Assembly (NCBI GenBank): GCA_964369525.1
Contig: CAYJEW010000014.1
Coordinates: forward strand, 1 to 46,956
Origin: JAAYCI01 sp964369525
Lineage (GTDB): Bacteria; Bacillota; Clostridia; Oscillospirales; Ruminococcaceae
Direction of reading: 5' to 3'
DNA: 46,956 nt
Part shown: positions 27,781 through 35,579 of the stretch, piece by piece
Numbering within the stretch: position 1 is the stretch's first letter
Layout of the letters: every line of letters begins with the position of its first letter
The notes under the pieces: model-generated
What the model saw: only the letters and a program-made list of their open reading frames with translations
What the model was told of the DNA's origin: nothing
Database searches by the model: none
Translations under genes and position numbers: made by a program

Positions 27781-27796
27781 AATATGTCAAATCAAA
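27781..27796. repeat. Half-site copy of the acr3 operator
   Basis: AATATGTCAAATCAAA here matches AATATGTTAAATCAAA at 27842-27857 in 15 of 16 bases, 61 bases away and on the same strand. It lies just downstream of the acr3 -10 box, within the leader. Confidence 0.5.
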
Positions 27797-27814
27797 TATT
27801 TTTGAATTAATATT

Positions 27815-27843
27815 ATCATAGTAGAGCGAACGCAAAAAGTCAA
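27815..27843 (-). promoter_or_regulatory. Predicted promoter of acr3
   Basis: On the minus strand TTGACT is followed after 17 bases by TATGAT. The -35 box overlaps the arm of the inverted repeat at 27836-27883, the layout expected for a repressed promoter. Confidence 0.75.
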
Positions 27844-27883
27844 TATGTTAAATCAAAAAAAATTAATTTAACATATTGACTTT
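27836..27883. promoter_or_regulatory. Probable operator: inverted repeat with 18-bp arms
   Basis: AAAGTCAATATGTTAAAT and its exact complement are separated by 12 bases. One arm covers the acr3 -35 box. The sequence is rich in A+T like ArsR/SmtB operators. It begins 28 bases after the stop of the preceding ABC ATPase gene and is followed by TTTTTG on the minus strand, so it might also help to end that transcript. Confidence 0.65.
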
Positions 27884-27910
27884 AGATTTGTGTTTATGAT
27901 GTGGTCCATT

Positions 27911-28693
27911 TTATAGGTTATCTACCGCAACACATACTGTATGTTTTTTTCCGTAGCGGTCGTGCGCATGTAGTACATCCATCTCGGTTTGATACACACG
28001 GCTTAATGTTTGGCTGGTAATGGCGCTTTCAGGTGGGCCAAACGCTACCACCTTACCATTTTTCATTAATAGCGCATAGTCTGCCGCCATAAACGGGTGG
28101 GATGGGTCGTGTGACGAAAAGACTATGGTGCGGCCTTTTTTAGCAAGTTCTGAAATAGTTTGTAGCAGGCGCTGCTGGTTAGCATAGTCTAGCCCAACGG
28201 CGGGCTCGTCCATAATTAATAGGTCGGCCTGCTGTGCCAGCGCACGCGCCAAAAGTACCATTTGGCGCTGGCCACCGCTTAGGGTGGTGTAGCTATGGCC
28301 TGCCTGGTGGGCAATGCCCATGGTTTGCATAGCGTTGTTTGCTGCTTCTATGTGGCGGCGGCGAGGTGCTTCAAACATGCCTATGTGCCCTGCACGCCCC
28401 ATGAGCACCACCTGCTGTACTGTGTACTGAAACACGGGGGTGTGCTGCTGTGGTATATATGCCACCAACGCCGCTCTTTGGCGCTCGCTAATGATATTAA
28501 TGTTTTTATCTTGCAGCCTTACCTGCCCTTGTGTTGGCTTTATGCTGCCAAGAATAGTTCTAAAAAGTGTTGTTTTACCGCATCCGTTAGGGCCTACTAC
28601 GCACAGTACCTTGCCTGCCTCTACCGTGCAACTGACGCCTTGTAGCACTTCTTTTTCGGCATAGCCTGCGTGTAGATTGCTAATCTGTAACAT
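27911..28693 (-). CDS. ABC transporter ATPase (FecE/BtuD/MolC type)
   Basis: The 260-residue ATPase has Walker A GPNGCGKT (34-41), a Q-loop near PQQ (81-83), the signature LSGGQRQ (138-144), Walker B LLIMDEP (158-164) and the switch His in FSSHDPSH. It belongs to the group that powers importers of iron-siderophores, cobalamin, haem or, in MolBCA, molybdate. Its start overlaps the permease gene by 14 bases, so both are co-translated. The C-terminal His-rich stretch (VLHAHDRYGKKH) is unusual but of unknown meaning. Substrate is discussed with the neighbouring fusion gene. Confidence 0.9.
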   Translation of the reverse strand: MLQISNLHAGYAEKEVLQGVSCTVEAGKVLCVVGPNGCGKTTLFRTILGSIKPTQGQVRLQDKNINIISERQRAALVAYIPQQHTPVFQYTVQQVVLMGRAGHIGMFEAPRRRHIEAANNAMQTMGIAHQAGHSYTTLSGGQRQMVLLARALAQQADLLIMDEPAVGLDYANQQRLLQTISELAKKGRTIVFSSHDPSHPFMAADYALLMKNGKVVAFGPPESAITSQTLSRVYQTEMDVLHAHDRYGKKHTVCVAVDNL

Positions 28694-29717
28694 GCACTGC
28701 CCCCTTACGCCGTAGCACCAACCCCATAAAAAACGGCGCGCCTATAAACGCCGTGAGCATACCAATGGGTAACTCTACCGTTAACAGGGTGCGTGCTAAA
28801 TTGTCTACCAAAAGCAAAAAAATGCCGCCCAGCAATGCCGTACCCGGGATAAGGCGGGCGGTGTCGGCCCCAAAAATAGCGCGACATATGTGCGGCACCA
28901 TAAGCCCCACAAAACCTATAAGCCCTCCAAGGCATACTGCCGAGGCAGACAACAGCGTGGCCGCGCACACTAAAATAAAACGATAACGCGATGGCGACAC
29001 ACCAAGGCTACGGGCTTCTTCGTCGGGCAGGGTTAGTATGTTGATACGCCAGCGTAGCAAAAATATAGCAACAAAACCAATTAGCATTGGTACAATGCTG
29101 AACGCAAGGTTTTCCATGGTTACTTTAGCAAGGCTACCCATTAACCAAAATGTTAACTGCTGTAATACATCGATGGGGTCTGCAATATATTTAACGGCTG
29201 TAACAACAGAATTGCAAAGCACACCTACCATAGTACCTGCCAGTACAAGTGTTAGCGCTTGATTATGTGCAGATTTACAACTTACCGCATACGACAGCGC
29301 CACCGCCGCCGCCGCCGCAACAAACGCAAAAAGTTGCACATAGCCTTGCGAAAGGCCACTGAAAATGGCAAGCGACGCCCCAAGCCCCGCACCTGCTGAC
29401 ACACCTAGAATGTCGGGCGATACCAATGGATTGCGGAACATGCTTTGATATACACTGCCCGAAACCGATAACGCCGAGCCTATAAGCACCGCCGCAAGTA
29501 TGCGAGGCAGGCGGATGTTCCAAAAAATTGTTATGGCTTGCGGCAGTGCATCTGAAGAAAAACCAAGGCCCGCCAGCACCGCCTGCCACACCTGTTGTGG
29601 CGTTAGCGGGTAGTATCCCACGCCAAAAGACACTACTATTGCCACCAAAAGTCCTGCCGACAGTAGTAGTATCTTAAATATAAATTTTTGTTTATCTCCT
29701 GCTTGTTTTTTTGCCAT
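28680..29717 (-). CDS. FecCD-family ABC permease (BtuC/MolB type)
   Basis: This 345-residue permease has about ten hydrophobic helices and the family motifs NIRLPRILAAVLIGSALS (near 68-85), NPLVSPDILGVSAGAGLG, and GLIGFVGLMVPHICR near the C-terminus, the coupling region that meets the ATPase. It forms a homodimer in type II importers. AAGGTG precedes the ATG. It is transcribed away from the binding-protein gene across a 207-base region that carries a 36-bp palindrome. Confidence 0.92.
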   Translation of the reverse strand: MAKKQAGDKQKFIFKILLLSAGLLVAIVVSFGVGYYPLTPQQVWQAVLAGLGFSSDALPQAITIFWNIRLPRILAAVLIGSALSVSGSVYQSMFRNPLVSPDILGVSAGAGLGASLAIFSGLSQGYVQLFAFVAAAAAVALSYAVSCKSAHNQALTLVLAGTMVGVLCNSVVTAVKYIADPIDVLQQLTFWLMGSLAKVTMENLAFSIVPMLIGFVAIFLLRWRINILTLPDEEARSLGVSPSRYRFILVCAATLLSASAVCLGGLIGFVGLMVPHICRAIFGADTARLIPGTALLGGIFLLLVDNLARTLLTVELPIGMLTAFIGAPFFMGLVLRRKGAVHVTD

Positions 29718-29807
29718 TTTTACACCTTGAATGTGAATTATGTGCCATTTTGTGCTAAAACAGCCTATTATATGTACTGTTTTATGCCGGATTTTTTACA
29801 CGCTTAC

Positions 29808-29836
29808 TTGACCTTACGGGCTTTTGCGGATATACT
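29808..29836 (+). promoter_or_regulatory. Predicted promoter of the binding protein and fusion gene
   Basis: TTGACC is followed after 17 bases by TATACT. The expected transcription start, near 29843, falls inside the adjacent palindrome. Confidence 0.72.
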
Positions 29837-29840
29837 AGCA

Positions 29841-29876
29841 ATTGTGCGATATGTTTTCAAAAACATATCGCACAAT
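29841..29876. promoter_or_regulatory. Perfect 36-bp palindrome, probable operator
   Basis: The arms ATTGTGCGATATGTTTT and its exact complement are separated by only CA. It overlaps the predicted transcription start of the + transcript. No T tract follows on either strand, so an operator is favoured over a terminator. In RNA it would form a 5' hairpin. The ModE-like protein encoded at 31074-31985 is the obvious candidate binder. Confidence 0.75.
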
Positions 29877-29924
29877 AAGATTAGCAGATAGCAATAAAAC
29901 TGTCAACAAATTTACGGAGGAATT

Positions 29925-31019
29925 ATGAAAAAGAAATTACTTGCACTTATTTTAACGTTTACCGTGCTTGCCACCCTGTTAGCAGGCTGTAGCACAGGTA
30001 CAGCGACTTCTGCGTCTGAGCAGGTATCTGCCTCGCAAGCGGCAAGCGACGCGCAAGCCCGCACCATTACCGATATGGCCGGACGCACTATTGAACTACC
30101 GGCTACCGTAAGCAAAGTTTTCCCTGTATTGCCTGTGGCGGCGGTGTACCTATACACATTTAGCCCCGACACTCTTTTGGGGTGGAACTACGAGCTTTCG
30201 GAAGAAGAGAGCATGTTTATGGCAGAAGAGCATGCAGGCCTACCAGTGTTTGGCATGAATGACTCACTGAACCTTGAGGCTGTTATAGAAGCCGCGCCTC
30301 AGCTTGCGCTGATGGTGAGTAATATTAACGAAAGTGCTATAGAAAGTGCAGACGAGATGAGCGCGCAGCTGGGCATACCTGTTGCAATAGTATCGGCTGA
30401 AATTACAGACACCGCAGAGGTTTATCGCTTTTTAGGCCAGGCACTTGGTATGGAGGAGCGTGGTGAAGAGATTGCCACATATGTGGACGAGGTGTTTGCC
30501 GATATTACCGCAGCAGAAATTACTGAAGAAGAGCTAGTAAGCGTATACTACGGCAACGGCCTCAGTAGCCTTGAAACAGCACCGCAAGGCTCTTTGCACG
30601 CACAGGTTTTAGAGCTTGCAGGTGTTGTAAACGTTGCGGTATCTGAGATTGAGGATGCATCGCGTGTAGATGTTACACTGGAGCAGGTACTGCTATGGAA
30701 CCCCGATATTATTATTGCAAACGGCAGCGGCGGCGAGCTTTCGGGGCATGATGCAGCAGAAGAGATACTAAACAGTGCCGACTGGGCAACAATATCTGCT
30801 GTGCAAAATGGGCAGGTGTATGCCGTGCCAAAGGTGCCGTTTAGCTGGGTAGACCAGCCCCGTGGACCAAACCGTATTTTGGGCCTGCGCTGGCTGGCAA
30901 ATCTTGCCTACCCAGAGGTGTACAGCTATGACATGGCCGAGGAGGCTAAAACATTCTACTCACTGTTTTACCACATAGAGCTTACCGACGAGCAGCTGGA
31001 CATGGTTGTTGCAGGTTAG
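29925..31019 (+). CDS. ABC importer substrate-binding lipoprotein (FecB/MolA-like)
   Basis: The 364-residue protein has a lipoprotein signal ending LLAGC (Cys 22), a Ser/Ala linker, then a periplasmic-binding (class III) fold beginning RTITDMAGRTIELP. The middle has the long-helix region and VYYGNGLSSLE; near the C-terminus comes FSWVDQPRGPNRILGLRWLANLAYPE. Such W-x-D-x-P-x-x-x-N-R-I-x-G segments occur in FecB-like proteins, including Mo/W- and iron-complex-binding members, so substrate is undecided from this gene alone. GGAGG precedes the ATG. It is divergent from its permease and ATPase and lies 54 bases before a ModE-like regulator fusion, which favours molybdate or tungstate. Confidence 0.88.
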   Translation: MKKKLLALILTFTVLATLLAGCSTGTATSASEQVSASQAASDAQARTITDMAGRTIELPATVSKVFPVLPVAAVYLYTFSPDTLLGWNYELSEEESMFMAEEHAGLPVFGMNDSLNLEAVIEAAPQLALMVSNINESAIESADEMSAQLGIPVAIVSAEITDTAEVYRFLGQALGMEERGEEIATYVDEVFADITAAEITEEELVSVYYGNGLSSLETAPQGSLHAQVLELAGVVNVAVSEIEDASRVDVTLEQVLLWNPDIIIANGSGGELSGHDAAEEILNSADWATISAVQNGQVYAVPKVPFSWVDQPRGPNRILGLRWLANLAYPEVYSYDMAEEAKTFYSLFYHIELTDEQLDMVVAG

Positions 31020-31073
31020 AAGCAGAGCTGTTAATTTCATCCCCCCTGTTACTGATAGGAGGCCTTGGGTATA

Positions 31074-31985
31074 ATGATTGCGCTTATTTTGGCAGATATA
31101 TTTGGCAGCATGCCGAACACTGCGGCGGCTCTGCGGGCTGAAAACGGGCTTTCGGCCGCGCAGCGCATGGTGCTGTGTTTGCAACAGGTGGGTGTGCGGC
31201 GCATTATAGTGCTGGCAGGTGAGGCACACGATGCATGGCAGAGACACCTTAGCTACATGGGTACGGTAGGCGTACAGTGCAAAGGCGGCGACATGGCTTT
31301 TGCACTACAGAAATTAGAGGCGCTGGCGGGCAGAGATGAAAATGTTTTGCTTTGGCCTGCCGCCTACCCATTGGCGACAGCTACTACTGTACAGCAGCTG
31401 GTGGGTACCACAGCAAAGCTGCCTTCAGTACCCTATTGCAACGAACAGGCGGGTTACCCGATAGTTATGCCGCCGTCTATGTTGGCGGGCTGGTTTGGCA
31501 GTGCTGAAAACAACCTCCTGCCTGACCCGCCCATAGACGCACAGCGTATTCTAGTTGATGATAATGCTATAGCCACCCCGCTTTGCGATAGTGCCACAAA
31601 GCAGCCGCACAAAGAGCCCGCGCAGGTGCGGCCGCTGGCAAAGGTTTACCTTGCGGCAGAGCAGATGTTTTATGGTCCCGGGCCGCATCTGCTTTTGCAG
31701 CTCATTTCCGAAACACAGCAGCTACGCGAAGCGTGTGAGCTAATGGGGATATCTTACAGCAAGGGGCTGAAGATGCTAAATGAGATACAGGCGCAAGCCG
31801 GCTGCGATATTGTAACACGCAGTCGTGGCGGGTCGCACAATGGGCAAACTCTGCTTACCGAAAAAGGGATAGAGCTGGTGCGACGATACAACCAATTTGA
31901 GGCACGCTGTAAAAAAGATATACAGCAAAACTACAGCAGATGCTTCGGCGACCTTTTTGGTGATGTCCCAACTCCCCCACTTTAA
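31074..31985 (+). CDS. MobA/MocA-like domain fused to ModE-like winged helix
   Basis: This 303-residue soluble protein has two parts. Residues 1-170 follow the NTP-transferase (MobA/MocA) layout: MIALILA start, AAQRMVLCLQQVGVRRIIVLAG, LLWPAAYPLA and GYPIVMPPSML. The nucleotide-binding signature L-A-G-G-x-S-x-R-M-G is replaced by LADIFGSMPN, so catalysis is doubtful. Residues about 195-290 match the ModE DNA-binding domain: a helix-turn-helix with ACELMGISYSKGLKMLNE, a Gly-rich wing TRSRGGSHNGQ, and LTEKGIELVRRY. TOBE (molybdate-binding) domains are absent. The ATG at 31074 is preceded by AGGAGG at 11 bases; a TTG at 31065 is too close to it. Probably co-transcribed with the binding protein. 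Confidence 0.8.
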   Translation: MIALILADIFGSMPNTAAALRAENGLSAAQRMVLCLQQVGVRRIIVLAGEAHDAWQRHLSYMGTVGVQCKGGDMAFALQKLEALAGRDENVLLWPAAYPLATATTVQQLVGTTAKLPSVPYCNEQAGYPIVMPPSMLAGWFGSAENNLLPDPPIDAQRILVDDNAIATPLCDSATKQPHKEPAQVRPLAKVYLAAEQMFYGPGPHLLLQLISETQQLREACELMGISYSKGLKMLNEIQAQAGCDIVTRSRGGSHNGQTLLTEKGIELVRRYNQFEARCKKDIQQNYSRCFGDLFGDVPTPPL

Positions 31986-32037
31986 CCTTTGCTTTTTATC
32001 CGCATACTTTAAAGCCTTTGTGTATGTATAACATCAT

Positions 32038-32069
32038 AAAGCGAGATGTGAAATTCACATCTCGCTTTT
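32038..32069 (+). terminator. Terminator of the fusion gene
   Basis: AAAGCGAGATGTGAA and TTCACATCTCGCTTT pair around a short loop and are followed by TTGTGTTTTT, 53 bases after the stop codon. Confidence 0.82.
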
Positions 32070-32106
32070 GTGTTTTTAGGCATATGAACAATTAAATTGG
32101 CTTGTT

Positions 32107-32128
32107 GATGTTGCTGTTTAGCAACATC
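32107..32128. repeat. Hairpin GATGTTGCT-N4-AGCAACATC
   Basis: A perfect 9-base stem downstream of the sulfhydrylase stop codon (minus strand). No T tract accompanies it, so termination is uncertain. Confidence 0.4.
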
Positions 32129-32218
32129 CGTATATTAGCGTAGTTAGTGACGACCAAAGCCCTGCACAATATACTACAACACACTTAACTATTAATAATC
32201 TACTGTACGTGCACAGCT

Positions 32219-33481
32219 TTAAACCTTATCCAGCGCCTGGCCTATGTCTTGCAAAATATCATCGATGTGCTCCAGCCCTACCGACAAGCGCACCATGCCC
32301 GGCTCTATTCCGGCAGCTACCAGCTGCTCGGTTGCAACCTGGCGGTGGGTAGAACTTGCAGGGTGCAACACACAGGTGCGAATATCGGCTACATGCACCA
32401 TGTTGGACACAAGGCTCAGCGCATCTATAAACCGCACAGCCGCTGGCTTGCCGCCTTTTATTACAAACGAGATAACCCCGCTTGCATCTTTTAGATATTT
32501 TTGTGCAAGGGCGTGGTACTTATCGTCTTTTAGCCCCGGATAGCTCACGGCCTCCACCTTGCTATTGTCTTTTAAAAACAAAGCTACCTTCATGGCATTT
32601 TGGCAGTGACGCTCCATGCGAATTGGTAGGGTTTCAAGACCTATATTGAGCAAAAATCCAGAGTGGGCCGAGGGGTATGCACCATAGTCGCGCATAAGCT
32701 GCATGCGAGCCTTTATTATATACGCCGCCTTACCGTAGGTTTCGGTGTATGATATGCCGTGGTAGCTTGCGTCGGGCTGGGTGAAAGCGGGAAAGTTTCC
32801 GCAGGCCCAGTTGAAGTTGCCACCGTCTACTATTACGCCACCCACCTGCAGTGCGTGGCCATCCATATATTTAGAGGTGGAGTGCACTATAATATTTGCC
32901 CCAAACTGAAACGGTTTGCATAGTAGCGGGGTTGCAAATGTGTTATCTATAACAAGCGGTATATTGTGCGCATGCGCTACCTTTGCAAACTTTTCAATAT
33001 CTAAAACCGACAGTGCGGGGTTGGCTATTGTTTCGCCAAATATAAGCTTTGTGTTGGGCTGTATGGCAGCGGCAATCTCGGCTTCGCTTGCGTCGGTGTC
33101 TACAAATATGCACTCTATACCATATTTTTTTAGCGTGACCTTAAAAAGGTTTATGCTTCCACCGTATATCTGAGAGGTACTAACTATACTATCGCCTGCA
33201 TTACAAAGGTTTTGTATGGCAATCAAGGTGGCCGCCTGCCCCGAAGAGGTGCACATAGCGCCCACACCGCCCTCGAGTTCGGTAATTTTTTGCTCTACGG
33301 CCATCACTGTGGGGTTGCCAAAGCGGGAGTACAATAGCGCCTTTGTGGGGTCATCGAACACAGCGCCTACCTCGTCGGCAGAGTTGAACACATATGCCGT
33401 GCTTTGTACAATTGGCATTACACGTGGCTCTGAATTTTTGGGCGTATATCCGGAATATAAGCATTTTGTTTCGTCGCGCAT
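32219..33481 (-). CDS. metY: O-acetylhomoserine sulfhydrylase (Cys/Met PLP enzyme)
   Basis: This PLP enzyme converts O-acetylhomoserine and sulfide to homocysteine. The 420-residue length, and the FNWACGNFPAFTQPDASYHGISY insert after the active site, distinguish it from the shorter cystathionine gamma-synthases. The PLP Lys is K204 in HSTSKYMDGH; the YSRFGNPT and SSGQAA motifs are intact. The start at 33481 has AAGGGGG six bases upstream; an upstream in-frame extension is rich in unlikely residues. It is divergent from the FabG-like gene. A TATAAT lies near 33566 on the minus strand. The leader is too short for a SAM riboswitch. Threonine synthase further on also uses the homoserine branch. 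Confidence 0.88.
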   Translation of the reverse strand: MRDETKCLYSGYTPKNSEPRVMPIVQSTAYVFNSADEVGAVFDDPTKALLYSRFGNPTVMAVEQKITELEGGVGAMCTSSGQAATLIAIQNLCNAGDSIVSTSQIYGGSINLFKVTLKKYGIECIFVDTDASEAEIAAAIQPNTKLIFGETIANPALSVLDIEKFAKVAHAHNIPLVIDNTFATPLLCKPFQFGANIIVHSTSKYMDGHALQVGGVIVDGGNFNWACGNFPAFTQPDASYHGISYTETYGKAAYIIKARMQLMRDYGAYPSAHSGFLLNIGLETLPIRMERHCQNAMKVALFLKDNSKVEAVSYPGLKDDKYHALAQKYLKDASGVISFVIKGGKPAAVRFIDALSLVSNMVHVADIRTCVLHPASSTHRQVATEQLVAAGIEPGMVRLSVGLEHIDDILQDIGQALDKV

Positions 33482-33662
33482 GGTGTGCCCCCTTGTAAAC
33501 ATTTTTATTATTATACATCTGCTACGGCGCTGCGTAAAGCGTAGCTTTAACATTTTTGTTGCTATTATACAAAAAGTGTGGAATTGCGGCATGGTTTAAG
33601 ATATAATATTTTATGTTGTTAACTTAAATTTTAAAAATATTATATACTTTGGAGGAAGACCC

Positions 33663-34409
33663 ATGGCTGAACTAAACGGAAAAGTTGCTATTATTACAGG
33701 TGGTGCAAAAGGCATTGGCGAGGCTATTGCAAAGCGCTTTTTGGCCGACGGCGCCGCAGGCGTTGCACTGCTGGACTACGACGCAGAAACAGTTGCGGCT
33801 ACCGCAAAAGCGCTGGATGCCACAGGCAAAAAAGTACTGGCAGTAAACTGTGATGTATCAAAACAAGAGCAGGTTGAAGCTGCTGTGCAAAAAACCGTGG
33901 AAGCCTTTGGCACGGTGGATATTCTTATAAACAACGCCGGTATTACACGCGACGCAATGTTTCATAAGATGAGCCGCGAGAAGTGGGACCAGGTGCTGGA
34001 CATTAACCTTAACGGCACATTTATGATGACCCAGCAGGTGCTGCCCATTATGCGCGAAAAAGCGTACGGCCGCATTGTAAACATATCTTCTGTTTCGGCG
34101 TTTGGCCTTACAGCAGGCCAGGCAAACTACGCTGCGTCTAAAGCTGCGCTGATAGGGCTAACAAAATCGCTGGCGCGTGAGAATGCGTCTAAAAACATTG
34201 TAGTTAACTGCATTGCACCAGGATTTATTGATACCGACATGTATCAGGCTGTACCGCAGAAAATGCTTGAAAAATACATGGAAATGATACCCATGGGCCG
34301 CCTTGGTGGTACCGACGAGGTTGCAGGTATTACATCGTTTTTATCGAGCGACGACGTAAGCTACATGAGCGGACAGGTGCTTATTGTTAGCGGCGCTGCC
34401 AATACATAA
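33663..34409 (+). CDS. Short-chain dehydrogenase (FabG / acetoacetyl-CoA reductase-like)
   Basis: The 248-residue SDR has the cofactor motif TGGAKGIG (12-19), NNAG at 90-93, and the catalytic Ser143, Tyr156 and Lys160 (YAASK). It should reduce 3-oxoacyl-ACP or 3-oxoacyl-CoA with NAD(P)H. GGAGG lies 7 bases before the ATG and AT-rich promoter elements (TTGTTA, TATTAT) lie at 33615-33645. It is not in a fatty-acid synthesis cluster; a phosphate butyryltransferase is convergent and a PhaJ-like hydratase is 5 kb away, so a role with acyl-CoA (PhaB-like) is as likely as FabG. Confidence 0.88.
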   Translation: MAELNGKVAIITGGAKGIGEAIAKRFLADGAAGVALLDYDAETVAATAKALDATGKKVLAVNCDVSKQEQVEAAVQKTVEAFGTVDILINNAGITRDAMFHKMSREKWDQVLDINLNGTFMMTQQVLPIMREKAYGRIVNISSVSAFGLTAGQANYAASKAALIGLTKSLARENASKNIVVNCIAPGFIDTDMYQAVPQKMLEKYMEMIPMGRLGGTDEVAGITSFLSSDDVSYMSGQVLIVSGAANT

Positions 34410-34417
34410 TACATACA

Positions 34418-34447
34418 AAAAAAGCTGCCTTTTAAGGCAGCTTTTTT
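34418..34447. terminator. Bidirectional terminator
   Basis: AAAAAAGCTGCCTT, loop TT, AAGGCAGCTTTTTT: a perfect stem between the convergent SDR and phosphate butyryltransferase genes. Confidence 0.92.
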
Positions 34448-34464
34448 AATTGGAATTATAAATT

Positions 34465-35361
34465 TTACAGCGAGTATGCAACCTGCGCTACGCTTAGCAG
34501 GCGGGTTTCTACGGTGGCGGAGCGTGAGGTGAATATAACAGGTACCCTTGCGCCCACAAGGCTTGCCACAGAGTCTACATTAGCGGTTAGCATAATTGCT
34601 TTAATGGCCACATTGCCCACGGTAATGTTTGGCACAAGCATAATGTCTGCCCTGCCTGCCACATCGCTTACAATGCCTTTTTCTTCTGCCGCTTGCTTGG
34701 AGAAGGCAATGTCGAACGCTAGAGGGCCGTCTACATAGCAGTTTTTAATCTGGCCACGGTCGGCCATTTTAGAGAGAATTGCCGCGTCTATTGTATCTTG
34801 CATGGCAGGGTTTACAAGCTCTTGCGCTGCAAGGCAGGCAACACGGGGTTTTTCATAGCCGAGCTTGCGCATCATGTCCACTGCATTTTCAAGGATATGC
34901 TGTTTTGCACGAAGGTCCGGCTCGATATTCATGCCAACATCCGACATAGCCCACAGGCCTTGGTCGTTACCTTTTTCAAACATAACAAGGCTGCTCATGG
35001 TGCGCCCTACGCCAAGGCCGCTCTCTTTATTGATAACCGAGCGCAGGAAGATGGAGGAGTGCATCATGCCTTTCATTACGGTTTGCGCACGGCCTTTGTT
35101 TACAAGGTCTACCGCGCCTGCCGCAGAGTCTTCCAGGCTTTTTGCGCCGATAATTTCGGCTTTGATGTTTAGCGAGTTTTCTTCGGCAATTTGGTTTATT
35201 TTGGCCTTATCGCCAAGCAGAATAAATTCGGCGATGCCCTCTTGCTCGGCACGTTCAACCAGCTTTAGCTCTTCAAGGTCTTCTGCGCCTCCCATAGCTA
35301 TTGTGATTTTAGGGCCTTTTTTTACCAGTTCGATCAGGTGGGCAAAACTTTTTACCATCAT
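34465..35361 (-). CDS. ptb: Phosphate butyryltransferase (phosphotransacylase family)
   Basis: The 298-residue enzyme exchanges CoA and phosphate on butyryl or related acyl groups. The family pattern is seen in ITIAMGGAEDLE near the start, VMKGMMHSSIFLRSVINKE near 90, MFEKGNDQGLWAMSDVGMNIEPD, and VPNITVGNVAIKAIML toward the end. The start is one of two adjacent ATGs (35361 or 35358), preceded by GGAAGGAG. It has a strong own promoter and long leader. No butyrate kinase follows, which is unusual for butyrate makers. Phosphate acetyltransferase is less likely given the short length. Confidence 0.88.
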   Translation of the reverse strand: MMVKSFAHLIELVKKGPKITIAMGGAEDLEELKLVERAEQEGIAEFILLGDKAKINQIAEENSLNIKAEIIGAKSLEDSAAGAVDLVNKGRAQTVMKGMMHSSIFLRSVINKESGLGVGRTMSSLVMFEKGNDQGLWAMSDVGMNIEPDLRAKQHILENAVDMMRKLGYEKPRVACLAAQELVNPAMQDTIDAAILSKMADRGQIKNCYVDGPLAFDIAFSKQAAEEKGIVSDVAGRADIMLVPNITVGNVAIKAIMLTANVDSVASLVGARVPVIFTSRSATVETRLLSVAQVAYSL

Positions 35362-35457
35362 ACGTTTTTGTTCTCCTTCCAAAGTGTAATTATATTGGCC
35401 AACCGTTTTGTGAAAACGAATTTGCTTGCCGCTAACTCTTATTATTTTAGCGAATGT

Positions 35458-35486
35458 ATTATACCTCTTATATTTATAAAACGCAA
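35458..35486 (-). promoter_or_regulatory. Predicted promoter of ptb
   Basis: On the minus strand TTGCGT is followed after 17 bases by a perfect TATAAT. The leader to the ATG is about 90 bases. Confidence 0.75.
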
Positions 35487-35579
35487 GTGCATATATGCAA
35501 TGAAATGGTTTTTTATTTGCATGGCGGCAGGAATGTGTGATAAAGTGAAATATAATACCTGCACCACAAGGAGCAACAC

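Noticed and set aside
29841..29876. Reading the 36-bp palindrome as a rho-independent terminator
   Set aside because: No T tract follows on either strand and no gene ends nearby. It sits on a predicted transcription start.
33482..33662. Possible SAM riboswitch or T-box before metY or the SDR gene
   Set aside because: The leader is under 100 bases and shows no long conserved helices or anti-terminator pattern.
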